Source: Fluviicola chungangensis (lineage in GTDB: Bacteria; Bacteroidota; Bacteroidia; Flavobacteriales_D; Crocinitomicaceae). From it: a stretch of 64,000 nt of DNA. The position numbers were made by a program, and so were the translations under genes. Numbering within the stretch: the stretch's first letter is position 1; each line of letters begins with the position of its first letter. Positions 7,744-15,803 of the stretch are shown here, piece after piece. The stretch is taken from contig NZ_VLPL01000001.1 of assembly GCF_007558725.1 (NCBI RefSeq), forward strand, positions 602,808-666,807. The letters are read 5' to 3'. The notes under the pieces were generated by a model, which saw only the letters and a program-made list of their open reading frames with translations, was not told the DNA's origin and did not search any database.

Positions 7744-9822
7744 ATGAAAAAGTTAATTACACTTGTTGCTTTAACAGCATTTACAGGGGTTTACGGACAA
7801 GTTGACCGTTCTGTAAGACCCGCTGCGGCTGCGGCTCCAACCATTAATATTAAAAACTCGGAAGTTTTCAAATTAAGTAACGGTATTACCGTTATTCTTT
7901 CTGAGAACCATAAATTACCACGGGTTTCTTTCTCGCTTACCATGGGAGCTTCTCCTATGATTGAAGGTTCTAAAGCAGGAACAAACAACCTGATGGGGCA
8001 ATTATTGACTTCCGGAACAACCAAACGTTCGAAAGACGTATTGGATAAAGAAGTGGATAATATGGGTGCAGACCTGAATGCAGATGGTCATTCCATTTAC
8101 TTCTCCTGTTTGACCAAGCACATGGAAACAGGATTGGATATCATGCAGGATGTCGCAATGAATCCAGCGTTCCCGCAAAGTGAATTTGAACGCATCAAAA
8201 AACAAAATGAATCCGGATTGTTATCTGCGAAATCAGATCCCAACACGATGGCTTCCAATGCAGAATCAAAGATCGATTTCCCGAATCACCCGCTTGGTGA
8301 AGTGATGGACGAAGCTTCTTTGGCTGCAATTACACTGGACGATGTGAAAAACAACTACAAGCAGGTATTTACACCGAACGGAGCATACCTGGTAATTGTA
8401 GGGGATATCACCAAAGACAATGCAATGAAAATGGCTGAAAAGTATTTCGGAGCATGGAAAGGTGGTCAGCCGTACAAGGAAGATTTCGGGAAAGGGTTGA
8501 AAGCAAAAGGAAACCGTGTGATTTTCGTTAACAAGCCAGGAGCCGTACAATCAGTTATATCCATTACATTCCCTATCGAAATGAAACCGGGAGCTTCCGA
8601 TCAAATCGCACTGAATGTGATGAACAGCATTTTGGGTGGAGGATCATTCGGAGCCCGCTTGATGCAAAACCTTCGTGAAGATAAAGCCTACACTTACGGT
8701 GCGTATTCTTCTTTCGAGGTGACCAGAGACGGAAGCTGGTTCGGAACATCCGGAAGTTTCAGAAATGAAGTAACGGATTCAGCGATCACTCAATTGTTGG
8801 CAGAGATCACGAAAATCAGCGACAGCTACGTAACAGATGATGAATTGAACCTTGCGAAGTCTGCAATGGCAGGAGGATTTGCACGTTCATTGGAAAGACC
8901 TCAAACAATTGCTCGTTTTGCGTTGAATATTATCCGTGACAATTTACCTGCCGATTACTACCAAACATACTTAAAGCGCCTGGATGCTATTACTAAGGAT
9001 GACGTATTGACCGTTGCTCAAAAATACTTCAAGAACGGATTCAATATCGTAGTAGTAGGAAACGAGGATATTTTACCAAAACTGAAAGCGTTCGATAGCG
9101 ATGGTGTAATCGAAAAATTAGATCCATTCGGAAATCCTGTAAAGGAAATGAAGAAGGCAGACATCACAGCAGACCAATTGATTGAAAGATATGTCAATAC
9201 GGTTACGAAAACGGCTTCTGCTAAGGATTTGGCGAAGAAAATGAAGAAAGTAAAATCAGTTGTAAAGAAAATCGAACTTTCTTCCCCTCAAATCCCGGTA
9301 GTAATCACCATGACGGAAGCTTTTGTTGCTCCGAACAAAGAAGCAATAAAAATTGAAGCACAGGGAATGGTTTTCCAAAGCTCATATTACGACGGGACAA
9401 CAGGTTCTGAAATGAATATGCAGACAGGCAAAAAAGCAATGAGTGCTGAGGAAATTGCCGCGAAGAAAAAAGGAGAAGGTTTGTTCCCTGAAGCGACATA
9501 TAAAACTTCCGGGATGAAGTACGAAATCAAAGGCATCGAGACAATCGCAGGAAAAGACTATTATGTGTTGACTACGAATGATGGTGAAAAAGAATCTTTT
9601 GATTACTTCGATGCGGTTACTAACCTGAAATTCAAAACCGTTTCCATTACCAAAAAAGAGGAAGAAACTAATGAAGTAACCGTCATGTATGATGATTACA
9701 AGGAGGTAAACGGTTTTCTTTTTCCTCACAAACTAACCCAAATCATGGGTGAAATGACACTTTCCGGAACTGTAAAAACAATTGAATTCAACGGAGAAGT
9801 TGACAAGACATTGTTTGAATAA
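7744..9822 (+). CDS. Exported inactive M16 protein with LolA-like C-terminal domain
   Basis: A 692-residue protein with a signal peptide ending near residue 19 (MKKLITLVALTAFTGVYGQ). Residues 40-450 form two M16 domains, but the zinc motif position reads NNLMG (81-85) where HxxEH would be, so it cannot bind zinc. The second half keeps the substrate-binding REDKAYTYGAYSSF motif. From about residue 455 a different domain begins at TADQLIERYVNTV, resembling the LolA/LolB-like outer-membrane-lipoprotein fold, and runs to the end. It follows its likely active partner by 12 nt, and a strong terminator lies about 60 nt after the stop. The LolA-like assignment rests on pattern only. Confidence 0.85.
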   Translation: MKKLITLVALTAFTGVYGQVDRSVRPAAAAAPTINIKNSEVFKLSNGITVILSENHKLPRVSFSLTMGASPMIEGSKAGTNNLMGQLLTSGTTKRSKDVLDKEVDNMGADLNADGHSIYFSCLTKHMETGLDIMQDVAMNPAFPQSEFERIKKQNESGLLSAKSDPNTMASNAESKIDFPNHPLGEVMDEASLAAITLDDVKNNYKQVFTPNGAYLVIVGDITKDNAMKMAEKYFGAWKGGQPYKEDFGKGLKAKGNRVIFVNKPGAVQSVISITFPIEMKPGASDQIALNVMNSILGGGSFGARLMQNLREDKAYTYGAYSSFEVTRDGSWFGTSGSFRNEVTDSAITQLLAEITKISDSYVTDDELNLAKSAMAGGFARSLERPQTIARFALNIIRDNLPADYYQTYLKRLDAITKDDVLTVAQKYFKNGFNIVVVGNEDILPKLKAFDSDGVIEKLDPFGNPVKEMKKADITADQLIERYVNTVTKTASAKDLAKKMKKVKSVVKKIELSSPQIPVVITMTEAFVAPNKEAIKIEAQGMVFQSSYYDGTTGSEMNMQTGKKAMSAEEIAAKKKGEGLFPEATYKTSGMKYEIKGIETIAGKDYYVLTTNDGEKESFDYFDAVTNLKFKTVSITKKEEETNEVTVMYDDYKEVNGFLFPHKLTQIMGEMTLSGTVKTIEFNGEVDKTLFE

Positions 9823-9882
9823 GAGATTAGCAGCAGCTGACTGATTTAAAAGCGTCAGCGCAGCTTTCGATTTGAAAAAAAG

Positions 9883-9913
9883 CCCGGTACTTGATCGAAG
9901 TGCCGGGTTTTTT
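9883..9913 (+). terminator. Intrinsic terminator after the M16 pair
   Basis: A 10-bp stem (CCCGGTACTT with AAGTGCCGGG, one G-T pair) around the loop GATCG is followed by six T. It ends the plus-strand M16 operon. Confidence 0.85.
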
Positions 9914-10020
9914 ATTGCTCCCTGACAACTTTTTTTTCCCGGTGGTATTGAGTAAACACAAATAATCCGTTATGAAATTAGTTTTCACTCTTTTTGCCTT
10001 GAACTCGAAGGACGCGTGAT

Positions 10021-10158
10021 TCTGCACACGAACGTTATGAAAACCTCATCAAAGAGCAACCGGAATGCGTTCGGCAAATTCCAGTAAAGCACCTGGCTTC
10101 GTATCTGGGCATTACACAACGCCATTTAAGCCGCATCCGAAAAGGGTTTATTTGGTGA
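10021..10158 (+). pseudogene. Remnant of a Crp/Fnr-family regulator (C-terminal HTH only)
   Basis: The frame starting at 10021 encodes about 45 residues ending at a TGA. It reads SAHERYENLIKEQPECV, then IPVKHLASYLGITQRHLSRI. This matches the end of Crp/Fnr regulators: the ERY segment of the linker helix and the winged-helix recognition helix (LASYLGIT..HLSRIR). No ATG or cyclic-nucleotide-binding domain precedes it. The frame is closed by a TGA at 10000-10002, and I could not find the missing half upstream. It is most likely a decayed gene fragment rather than a working small protein. Confidence 0.7.
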
Positions 10159-10190
10159 CAAATGTCCTTTTTTAAGGAAGTTTTAGCAAG

Positions 10191-10198
10191 TAGTTTTG
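10191..10198 (+). promoter_or_regulatory. -7 promoter box for the quinone reductase gene
   Basis: TAGTTTTG matches TAnnTTTG and lies 15 nt before the ATG at 10214. No clear TTG -33 element is present. Confidence 0.45.
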
Positions 10199-10213
10199 CT
10201 CAAAAAAACAATC

Positions 10214-10795
10214 ATGGGCAAGAAAATCTTACTAATCAACGGACATCCGAATAAGGACTCATTCAATTTCGGAATTGCAGCAGCATATAAAAAAGGTGCT
10301 GCCGATTCCGGTGCTGAAATCCGGGAAATCGTCATTGCAGAACTGAACTTTAACCCGAACCTTCAATTCGGGTATCAAAAAAGAACGGAATTGGAACCCG
10401 ATCTTTTGAGCGCATGGGAAAAAATCCAGTGGGCGGAGCACCTGGTGTGGATTCACCCGGTTTGGTGGGGCGGACTTCCTGCCATCACCAAAGGATTTAT
10501 CGATCGCTTATTTCTTCCGGGATTCGCTTTTCAATACCGGGAAAACTCTCCGTTTTGGGACAAACTCTTAACAGGGAAAACAGCACATATCATCACAACT
10601 TTGGATCAGCCGTCCTTGTTTTACCGCATCGTATTTCACAGACCAAGTGTTAATCAATTGAAGCGATCCGTTTTGAAATTCTGCGGGATCAAACCTGTTA
10701 AAGTCAGTTACATCGGTATTGTCCGGAATTCCAAACCGGAAATGCGCGAGAAGTGGTTGGAAAAGGTTCAGAATTTGGGAAAACAATTGAAATAG
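10214..10795 (+). CDS. NAD(P)H-dependent quinone oxidoreductase, flavodoxin-2 family
   Basis: I take the ATG at 10214, giving 193 residues, because the conserved start MGKKILLINGHP begins there and a -7 box lies just upstream. The flavodoxin-like fold shows the NGHPNKDSF phosphate loop for the flavin and the central HPVWWGGLPAITKGFIDR segment, which is diagnostic of the NQO1/MdaB/KefF group. These soluble FAD or FMN enzymes reduce quinones by two electrons. No signal peptide is seen. It stands alone, just downstream of a Crp/Fnr remnant that might once have regulated it; this link is speculative. Confidence 0.88.
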   Translation: MGKKILLINGHPNKDSFNFGIAAAYKKGAADSGAEIREIVIAELNFNPNLQFGYQKRTELEPDLLSAWEKIQWAEHLVWIHPVWWGGLPAITKGFIDRLFLPGFAFQYRENSPFWDKLLTGKTAHIITTLDQPSLFYRIVFHRPSVNQLKRSVLKFCGIKPVKVSYIGIVRNSKPEMREKWLEKVQNLGKQLK

Positions 10796-10828
10796 TGCTC
10801 TGTCATCTATATATACGTCGGAGAATAA

Positions 10829-11737
10829 TTAAACTCCACCATTTTTCAATCCGCCGGTATGTATGAAAAGGATGGTTTGCGGTATGTTAAAATCCTGCTG
10901 TTTTAGCCATTCCATCAAGGCATGAAACGCTTTCCCGGTGTAGATTTTATCCAACGGCAAATCGTATGCATTTTTACAAGAGGAAATAAAATCCAGGAGA
11001 TCCGGAGTCCATTTCCCATAACCACCGAAATGGGCTTCCGGGTGCACTTCTACCCGCCTCATGTAGTCATCAATTGTTTCTTCATCGATCAAAAACGGAA
11101 AAAGCTGCTTGCGCATTTCAGCTTCCGAATCAAATCCTTTCAACGCAGGAACAACATGCAGTACCGTATTTTCAGCTGATCCGATCAGCAACCCGCAACT
11201 GGTTGTCGTAGTTCCCTGTGCAACAAACACGTGGTCTACTTTTTCAGAAAGTTCTTTCCAGATTTCCTGGCATCCAACCATTCCGTAATAATTTGCGCCT
11301 CCTTCCGGGACCAATAAAAAATGTGGATGAGCTTCTTTCCAGCCTTCCTGGCAGCTTTTTTCATTACGTTCGTCATACGATTCGCGCGAAACAAACTTCA
11401 GTTCCATGCCCAGTTCGGAACAACGTTTCAGGTTCTCATTGCTCTCGCTGTTCAATTCTTCCCCTCTTACAACTCCGATTGATTTCAATCCGGCAGATAC
11501 ACAGGCAGCGGCAACTGCCAACAAATGGTTTGAATAAGCTCCGCCGAAAGTAAGAATTCCGTCTTTTTTCTGGTATTCAGCCAGTTCGATATTGTATTTG
11601 AGCTTGCGCCATTTATTCCCGGAGACTTCCGGGTGAATCAGGTCATCCCGCTTTACAAGTAGGCGAACGTTCCGGAATTTACCGGGATCCAATCTGATTT
11701 CCTGTAAAATGGATTTGGATGTATCAAAGAGCTCCAT
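10829..11737 (-). CDS. PLP-dependent D-cysteine desulfhydrase / ACC deaminase family protein
   Basis: With the ATG at 11737 this is 302 residues, and MELFDTSKSILQEIRL is a natural start. The earlier ATG at 11779 would overlap the divergent DUF5522 gene. It is a fold-type II PLP enzyme. The motif VSGNKWRKLKY carries the Schiff-base lysine, and LTFGGAYSNHLLAVAAA holds the substrate-binding serine-asparagine pair of the ACC deaminase/D-cysteine desulfhydrase family. In non-plant-associated bacteria such proteins more often act as D-cysteine desulfhydrases. The choice between the two activities cannot be made from what I see. Confidence 0.83.
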   Translation of the reverse strand: MELFDTSKSILQEIRLDPGKFRNVRLLVKRDDLIHPEVSGNKWRKLKYNIELAEYQKKDGILTFGGAYSNHLLAVAAACVSAGLKSIGVVRGEELNSESNENLKRCSELGMELKFVSRESYDERNEKSCQEGWKEAHPHFLLVPEGGANYYGMVGCQEIWKELSEKVDHVFVAQGTTTTSCGLLIGSAENTVLHVVPALKGFDSEAEMRKQLFPFLIDEETIDDYMRRVEVHPEAHFGGYGKWTPDLLDFISSCKNAYDLPLDKIYTGKAFHALMEWLKQQDFNIPQTILFIHTGGLKNGGV

Positions 11738-11745
11738 GAAATGTG

Positions 11746-11753
11746 TAATTTTG
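11746..11753 (+). promoter_or_regulatory. -7 box immediately before the DUF5522 start codon
   Basis: TAATTTTG ends 4 nt before the ATG at 11758. At this distance transcription would start at or very near the start codon. Confidence 0.45.
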
Positions 11754-11757
11754 TTGT

Positions 11758-11943
11758 ATGAATGATAATTTTCGTCCACTTCCCAAAAATAATGGTTTAG
11801 ATCCGGAAGATTTTTATTATACCCCGGAAGGGTATATTGTTTTTACGGAAAAATATCATTTAAAGCGTGGATATTGTTGTAAAAGCGGCTGCAGACATTG
11901 TCCGTACGGATATGATAAAAAAACAGACTCCTTCAGAAAGTAA
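11758..11943 (+). CDS. DUF5522 family small cysteine-rich protein
   Basis: A 61-residue protein containing the segment GYCCKSGCRHCPYGYDK, the signature of DUF5522. The cysteine arrangement CC-x2-GC-x2-C suggests a zinc or iron-sulfur ligand set, but this is not proven. The start, with LDPEDFYYTPEGYIVFTEKYH, is also typical. The family is widespread in Bacteroidota and Proteobacteria with no established role. It is divergent from the desulfhydrase-type gene; a -7 box lies only 4 nt before its ATG. Confidence 0.85.
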   Translation: MNDNFRPLPKNNGLDPEDFYYTPEGYIVFTEKYHLKRGYCCKSGCRHCPYGYDKKTDSFRK

Positions 11944-11994
11944 TTATCAATTACGAATGATTTAATTATCAAGACTGGAATTCCTACCTGATAA

Positions 11995-12369
11995 TTAACC
12001 CACATATTCCAGAAATAACCGATCCACCTCCTTCTCCAAATCATCCGTCTTCCCGGGATGTGGACGTGAAGTTTGAATGACCGAACTCCTTACAGCAGTC
12101 AACCAACGGAAGCGTTCCGGTAATTCTTCACACGCAATGGGCCCACCGGCTTTTGATCCGGCGCTAATCAACTCAAAAGCATGTAAGTTCGCTTTGATCT
12201 GTTCCAGGTCTATTTCGCACTTAAAGAGTTTCAGTCGTTCTTCGGGAAGCACGATCCTGGTTTGAATGAACCCTTGCTTTTTCGAGAACAAGATAATACC
12301 CACGTTGATGAATTCTTCGCGTTCAACCTGCGGTACCAGGCGTATTACTGCATATTCATATAAAAACAT
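11995..12369 (-). CDS. DUF3037 domain-containing protein
   Basis: With the ATG at 12369 this is 124 residues beginning MFLYEYAVIRLVPQVEREEF. The next segment, NVGIILFSKKQGFIQTR, is the DUF3037 signature. The gene overlaps the end of the HipA-like kinase gene by 14 nt, so the two are translationally linked. DUF3037 genes frequently sit beside this kind of HipA-like kinase, and the two presumably act together. No function is established. It is cytoplasmic, with no membrane segment. The upstream in-frame ATGs at 12390 and 12378 would lengthen the overlap. Confidence 0.85.
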   Translation of the reverse strand: MFLYEYAVIRLVPQVEREEFINVGIILFSKKQGFIQTRIVLPEERLKLFKCEIDLEQIKANLHAFELISAGSKAGGPIACEELPERFRWLTAVRSSVIQTSRPHPGKTDDLEKEVDRLFLEYVG

Positions 12370-13144
12370 TCCGGGCATTTTTAGCTTCATTTACGAACTG
12401 TTGCGAATGATCAAGACGAATAGTTAAAAACCGTTTGTATACCATTCTTATCTCATCCGGAGTTGCTTCCAGGTCTTCCCATTCCAGCCAGGATTCAGGA
12501 AGTGCATCCACCAGTTCATTCAATTTTTCCTGCGTCAACCTGGAATGCGCAAACGCGTCTGCTTCATCCATCTTGGCAGCTTGTGGCAGAAGCACATGAT
12601 CTTTCACATAGGTGAAATTACTTTGAGCGGTTTTCTCCCAGTTTTCCCACGTATGATGAAAATAAAACGATGCACCGTGATCGATCAGCCACAATTCCTT
12701 TTTCCAGATCAACATGTTCGTATTTCTGAAAGTACGGTCAATGTTCGTTATAAAGGCATCCAGCCACACAATCCGCGAAGCCGTTTCCTCATCCACTTTT
12801 GTCACCACAGGATCAAATGTAATGGCACCGGAAAGAAAATGCAACCCCAAATTCAATCCATGACTTGCACGCAACAAATCCTGAATTTCTTCATCTGCTT
12901 CAGAACGTCCGAAATCTTCATCCAGGTTTATAAAGACCAATTCAGGAACTTTAAAGCCCAGCATGCGTGCAATTTCCCCTCCCAAAAATTCAGATATTAA
13001 TGCTTTTACTCCATGTCCGGCTCCTTTAAACTTCAGAACATACTTGAAATCGTCATCCGCATCCACCAATGCAGGCAGTGAACCACCTTCCCGCAAAGGG
13101 GAAATGTATCTCGTTACGTTTACCGTTCTTAAAAAATCTGACAT
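12356..13144 (-). CDS. HipA-like protein kinase family protein
   Basis: With the ATG at 13144, one base after the stop of the acyltransferase gene, this is 262 residues. Kinase features are visible: a lysine-bearing strand KYVLKFKG (35-41), the catalytic-loop-like NIDRTFRNTN (134-143) with D136 and N141/N143, and LIDHGAS (153-159) in the place of the metal-binding DFG. This is the compact HipA-like family found next to DUF3037, not the full HipA toxin with an N-terminal subdomain. No HipB-type HTH antitoxin is adjacent. Its substrate is unknown; a role in stress or growth control is only an analogy with HipA. Confidence 0.8.
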   Translation of the reverse strand: MSDFLRTVNVTRYISPLREGGSLPALVDADDDFKYVLKFKGAGHGVKALISEFLGGEIARMLGFKVPELVFINLDEDFGRSEADEEIQDLLRASHGLNLGLHFLSGAITFDPVVTKVDEETASRIVWLDAFITNIDRTFRNTNMLIWKKELWLIDHGASFYFHHTWENWEKTAQSNFTYVKDHVLLPQAAKMDEADAFAHSRLTQEKLNELVDALPESWLEWEDLEATPDEIRMVYKRFLTIRLDHSQQFVNEAKNARNVFI

Positions 13145-13145
13145 A

Positions 13146-13700
13146 TCAATCTTCTTTACGGATTCCGTTTTCAGGAACTTTGCCGGTAAATTCCGCCAAA
13201 ACATTCTTGATATACTTTATATCAGTATCTACGTCACCTGTAGGTACAAAAAGGGAATGGAATCCGCCGATTTTCTGTTTATAATCGATGTAACCGATAT
13301 AAATGGGAACATGTGCCTGCTGAGCAATGTAATAAAAACCTTTTTTCCATTTGGGCTGATAACTGCGTGTTCCTTCAGGGGTAAAAACCATGAAGCACTT
13401 TTCATTTTCATTCAAATACTTCACTGCCTGCTCAGTAATGTTGTTGTTGCTCTTCTTCCGGTCGACGGGAATTCCTCCCATTGCTTTTAAAATTGGTCCC
13501 AGCGGAAAAAAGAACAAATCTTTCTTGATCAGGAACTTCGCATTCACTTTATAATGTGCAAATGCAATTTTTCCGATAATAAAATCCCAATTGGATGTAT
13601 GTGGTCCCATGACCACAACTGCTTTTTTAACTCCTATTGGAACATGATCATCTATTTTCCAACCGAATAGCTTAAGTAACCAGAAAAAGAATTTTCCCAT
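13146..13700 (-). CDS. 1-acyl-sn-glycerol-3-phosphate acyltransferase family protein
   Basis: A 184-residue PlsC-like acyltransferase. The catalytic HxxxxD motif is H34-TSNW-D39, preceded by GP instead of the usual N, which is common in a Bacteroidota subgroup. The third motif is FTPEGTRS (107-113) and the second is GGIPVDR (75-81). These enzymes transfer an acyl chain to lysophosphatidate or related lipids at the inner membrane; the N-terminus is hydrophobic. The stop is one base from the ATG of the HipA-like gene, so this is the head of a three-gene unit. A -7 box lies 4 nt before its ATG. Confidence 0.88.
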   Translation of the reverse strand: MGKFFFWLLKLFGWKIDDHVPIGVKKAVVVMGPHTSNWDFIIGKIAFAHYKVNAKFLIKKDLFFFPLGPILKAMGGIPVDRKKSNNNITEQAVKYLNENEKCFMVFTPEGTRSYQPKWKKGFYYIAQQAHVPIYIGYIDYKQKIGGFHSLFVPTGDVDTDIKYIKNVLAEFTGKVPENGIRKED

Positions 13701-13704
13701 GAAA

Positions 13705-13712
13705 CAAAGTTA
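13705..13712 (-). promoter_or_regulatory. -7 box immediately before the acyltransferase start codon
   Basis: The minus strand reads TAACTTTG, ending 4 nt before the ATG at 13700. A similar box on the plus strand (13730-13737) serves the divergent gene. Confidence 0.45.
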
Positions 13713-13729
13713 CAATTTCAATAAAAAAT

Positions 13730-13737
13730 TACCTTTA
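13730..13737 (+). promoter_or_regulatory. -7-like box immediately before the gene at 13742
   Basis: TACCTTTA differs from TAnnTTTG in the last base and ends 4 nt before the ATG at 13742. Confidence 0.35.
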
Positions 13738-13741
13738 TGCC

Positions 13742-15091
13742 ATGCAAATAAAAAAACGCTTTTATGCTGCCTTTCTTGTAGTGCTGCTTACAGCCTCCAG
13801 TTTACTCATTTTTATTTGCCTGAATATTCTTTCTACCAATCAAACCAACCCGCTTGTACCCATTCCTGGGGATGTTAAATGGGTAGTAAGACTGGATGCA
13901 GAATCATTTGTCAAGAAAGAAGTGTACAACACCTTGTTTGCTGAAAAAGACGATGCCTTTATCCAAAAGGTGCGCGAATTGATTAATAAGAACTTCAACG
14001 GCGATTCCAATAAAAAATCACTGCGGATTGATCCCCAGGAAGACATTGTGCTCTACAGCATTGAACGAAATCATAAAACCTATCTGTTGATTGCTGTGCA
14101 GACAAAGGATGCAGACGCTTTCAGTAAGCACATTGGTGCCTATTGCAAATCCAACCAGGCCGGAAGTGCAAAAGGACATTGCGGATTGTTTATCCAACAG
14201 ATCAAGGGAAAAAAAGACCGGGATGAATTGGAACAAACGCTCATGCAAATCCTTAATCAGCCTTTTAAAGAACTCAAGAAAGCTGCTCCCGAAAAGAACG
14301 AATTCATTGCTTTGGACCTCCAAAAACTTCCGGCAAAAAGTGGTTTTTCTTCCATGAAATTATCCGTTCAACACCGGGATAAATCCATTAACCTGGAAGG
14401 GAATGTGGTATATCCCAAAAAACTTCATGCCAGTTTGAAATTCGGTTTGAAATCCGAAGGAGTATATGTTTATTCACGGTTCATCCCGGAAGCATTGCCG
14501 GATACCTTACTGAACTTCCTACCCGACGGACTTCCTCACTTTAAAGACATTGAAGCTTATGCGGTAGATTTTCAGGGAACATACCTCGAGGACCCGAAAG
14601 ACAGTCTTCCAAGTATTATTGGATTTTTACCCACGCCGGTCATGAACCTGATCGTTCAATCGAAACATGACTGCAAGGTAGAAGATTTGTGGAAAGCATT
14701 TCCAGAGTCGGTTCGCAGACCAAACCTGACTTTGAACTTCGGGAATACGGTGTTTCATTTAAAGCAGCTTTCAGCCAACGCCTACTTTATCGGGGTTGAT
14801 CCAACAGCAATTGTTCCCTATTCGGGCAACGATGTATTTTTCGTCAAAGGTCACCTGGAAAAATCTACGAAGATTTACGGAAGTACTTTTGTTACTGCGT
14901 TCATTGAAAACATGGGACCTGTCAAAGCATTTAACGATTTCCTGAACAGTTCCGAATCGATCAGTATCGAGATCAAACATCAGCACGGGAGCCTGTATAC
15001 AATCAGTGGACAGATCAATTTCAAGAAAGACAAACGCCCACTTCATGAAATGACCAAAATGGTATTCGGAATGCCGATTTTTGAACAATAG
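13742..15091 (+). CDS. Membrane-anchored protein of unknown function
   Basis: A 449-residue protein. Residues 5-30 form one hydrophobic segment (FYAAFLVVLLTASSLLIFICL), best read as an N-terminal membrane anchor. The rest is soluble and probably extracytoplasmic. It contains PGDVKWVVRLDAESFVKKE near the start and alternating beta-rich stretches, with cysteines near 133, 145 and about 310. Proteins with this opening are common in Bacteroidota, but I know no function. It is divergent from the acyltransferase gene and ends exactly next to the convergent DUF2141 gene. Confidence 0.75.
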   Translation: MQIKKRFYAAFLVVLLTASSLLIFICLNILSTNQTNPLVPIPGDVKWVVRLDAESFVKKEVYNTLFAEKDDAFIQKVRELINKNFNGDSNKKSLRIDPQEDIVLYSIERNHKTYLLIAVQTKDADAFSKHIGAYCKSNQAGSAKGHCGLFIQQIKGKKDRDELEQTLMQILNQPFKELKKAAPEKNEFIALDLQKLPAKSGFSSMKLSVQHRDKSINLEGNVVYPKKLHASLKFGLKSEGVYVYSRFIPEALPDTLLNFLPDGLPHFKDIEAYAVDFQGTYLEDPKDSLPSIIGFLPTPVMNLIVQSKHDCKVEDLWKAFPESVRRPNLTLNFGNTVFHLKQLSANAYFIGVDPTAIVPYSGNDVFFVKGHLEKSTKIYGSTFVTAFIENMGPVKAFNDFLNSSESISIEIKHQHGSLYTISGQINFKKDKRPLHEMTKMVFGMPIFEQ

Positions 15092-15535
15092 TTAAACGTA
15101 ACGCACTTTTGCAGTCATCGTTTTATCTTCTTTTAGTACGAATTTAAAATTCTCAAATTTGGGTTTGCTCCAGGAAGTGTGGTAGTAATCTGCAAATCCA
15201 AATCCTTCATCGGGCATGAACATGGTGTAATCCATTTCTTTGTTCTTATTTTCATCATCCAAAAGTGCTATTCCGTATTCCCCTTCTTCAATTCCGGTAA
15301 AAGTGCATATCAATGTATTGTTCTTCATTTCACTCTTATCCACGATCTTCACCTTCCAGGGAAGTCCTTTGTTGTAATTTTCTGCACTCCGGAAAATTTG
15401 AAGCTGAATACTTCCTTTATTATTCCGGATGTTAGTTACTTTAATTGTGATGGTATGATAGTTTGTTGCTTTGAATGATGCGGAAACCAGGTAAATAACC
15501 GCGAGTAAAATGACTGTGAAGAATGATCTTTTCAT
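15092..15535 (-). CDS. DUF2141 family secreted protein
   Basis: I take the ATG at 15535, giving 147 residues with a signal peptide (MKRSFFTVILLAVIYLVSASF). The body shows the DUF2141 pattern: ITIKVTNIRNNKGSIQLQIF near the start, then EGEYGIALLDDENKNKEMDYTMF, with an acidic DENKN loop that looks like a calcium site, and DEGFGFA toward the end. It is an extracytoplasmic beta-sandwich family with unknown role, frequent in Bacteroidota. It is convergent with the gene at 13742 with no spacer between the stops. Confidence 0.85.
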   Translation of the reverse strand: MKRSFFTVILLAVIYLVSASFKATNYHTITIKVTNIRNNKGSIQLQIFRSAENYNKGLPWKVKIVDKSEMKNNTLICTFTGIEEGEYGIALLDDENKNKEMDYTMFMPDEGFGFADYYHTSWSKPKFENFKFVLKEDKTMTAKVRYV

Positions 15536-15659
15536 GGTGTTAAACAGATGTGCTTGCATAAATTTAATACATCCTCTTAAAACCTTTACACGTTTCGATT
15601 TGATTTAACAAATTACTTCCGTTTTCAATTCAGGATAGCAAACTAGTTCTTAAATTGGA

Positions 15660-15749
15660 ATGAGTAATGCACTGATTTCTGCGATAGTAAAAAATGATCT
15701 CGACGCAGTGAAGAAGCTCATAGAAGAAAAAGAATATTTGACAAGCTAA
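15660..15749 (+). pseudogene. Short ankyrin-like ORF, probably a gene remnant
   Basis: An ATG-started frame of 29 codons encodes MSNALISAIVKNDLDAVKKL and then IEEKEYLTS. This resembles the opening helix pair of ankyrin-repeat proteins, where the first repeat begins with LISAI..ND...VK.LIE. It stops before a full repeat. It lies alone in a 270-bp gap between two minus-strand genes. I regard it as a decayed ankyrin gene rather than a working peptide. Confidence 0.35.
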
Positions 15750-15803
15750 AACATCCTGCTAATTTGTCTTCTCTCTATAATCGCATTGAAAGAGATTGAA
15801 TCA

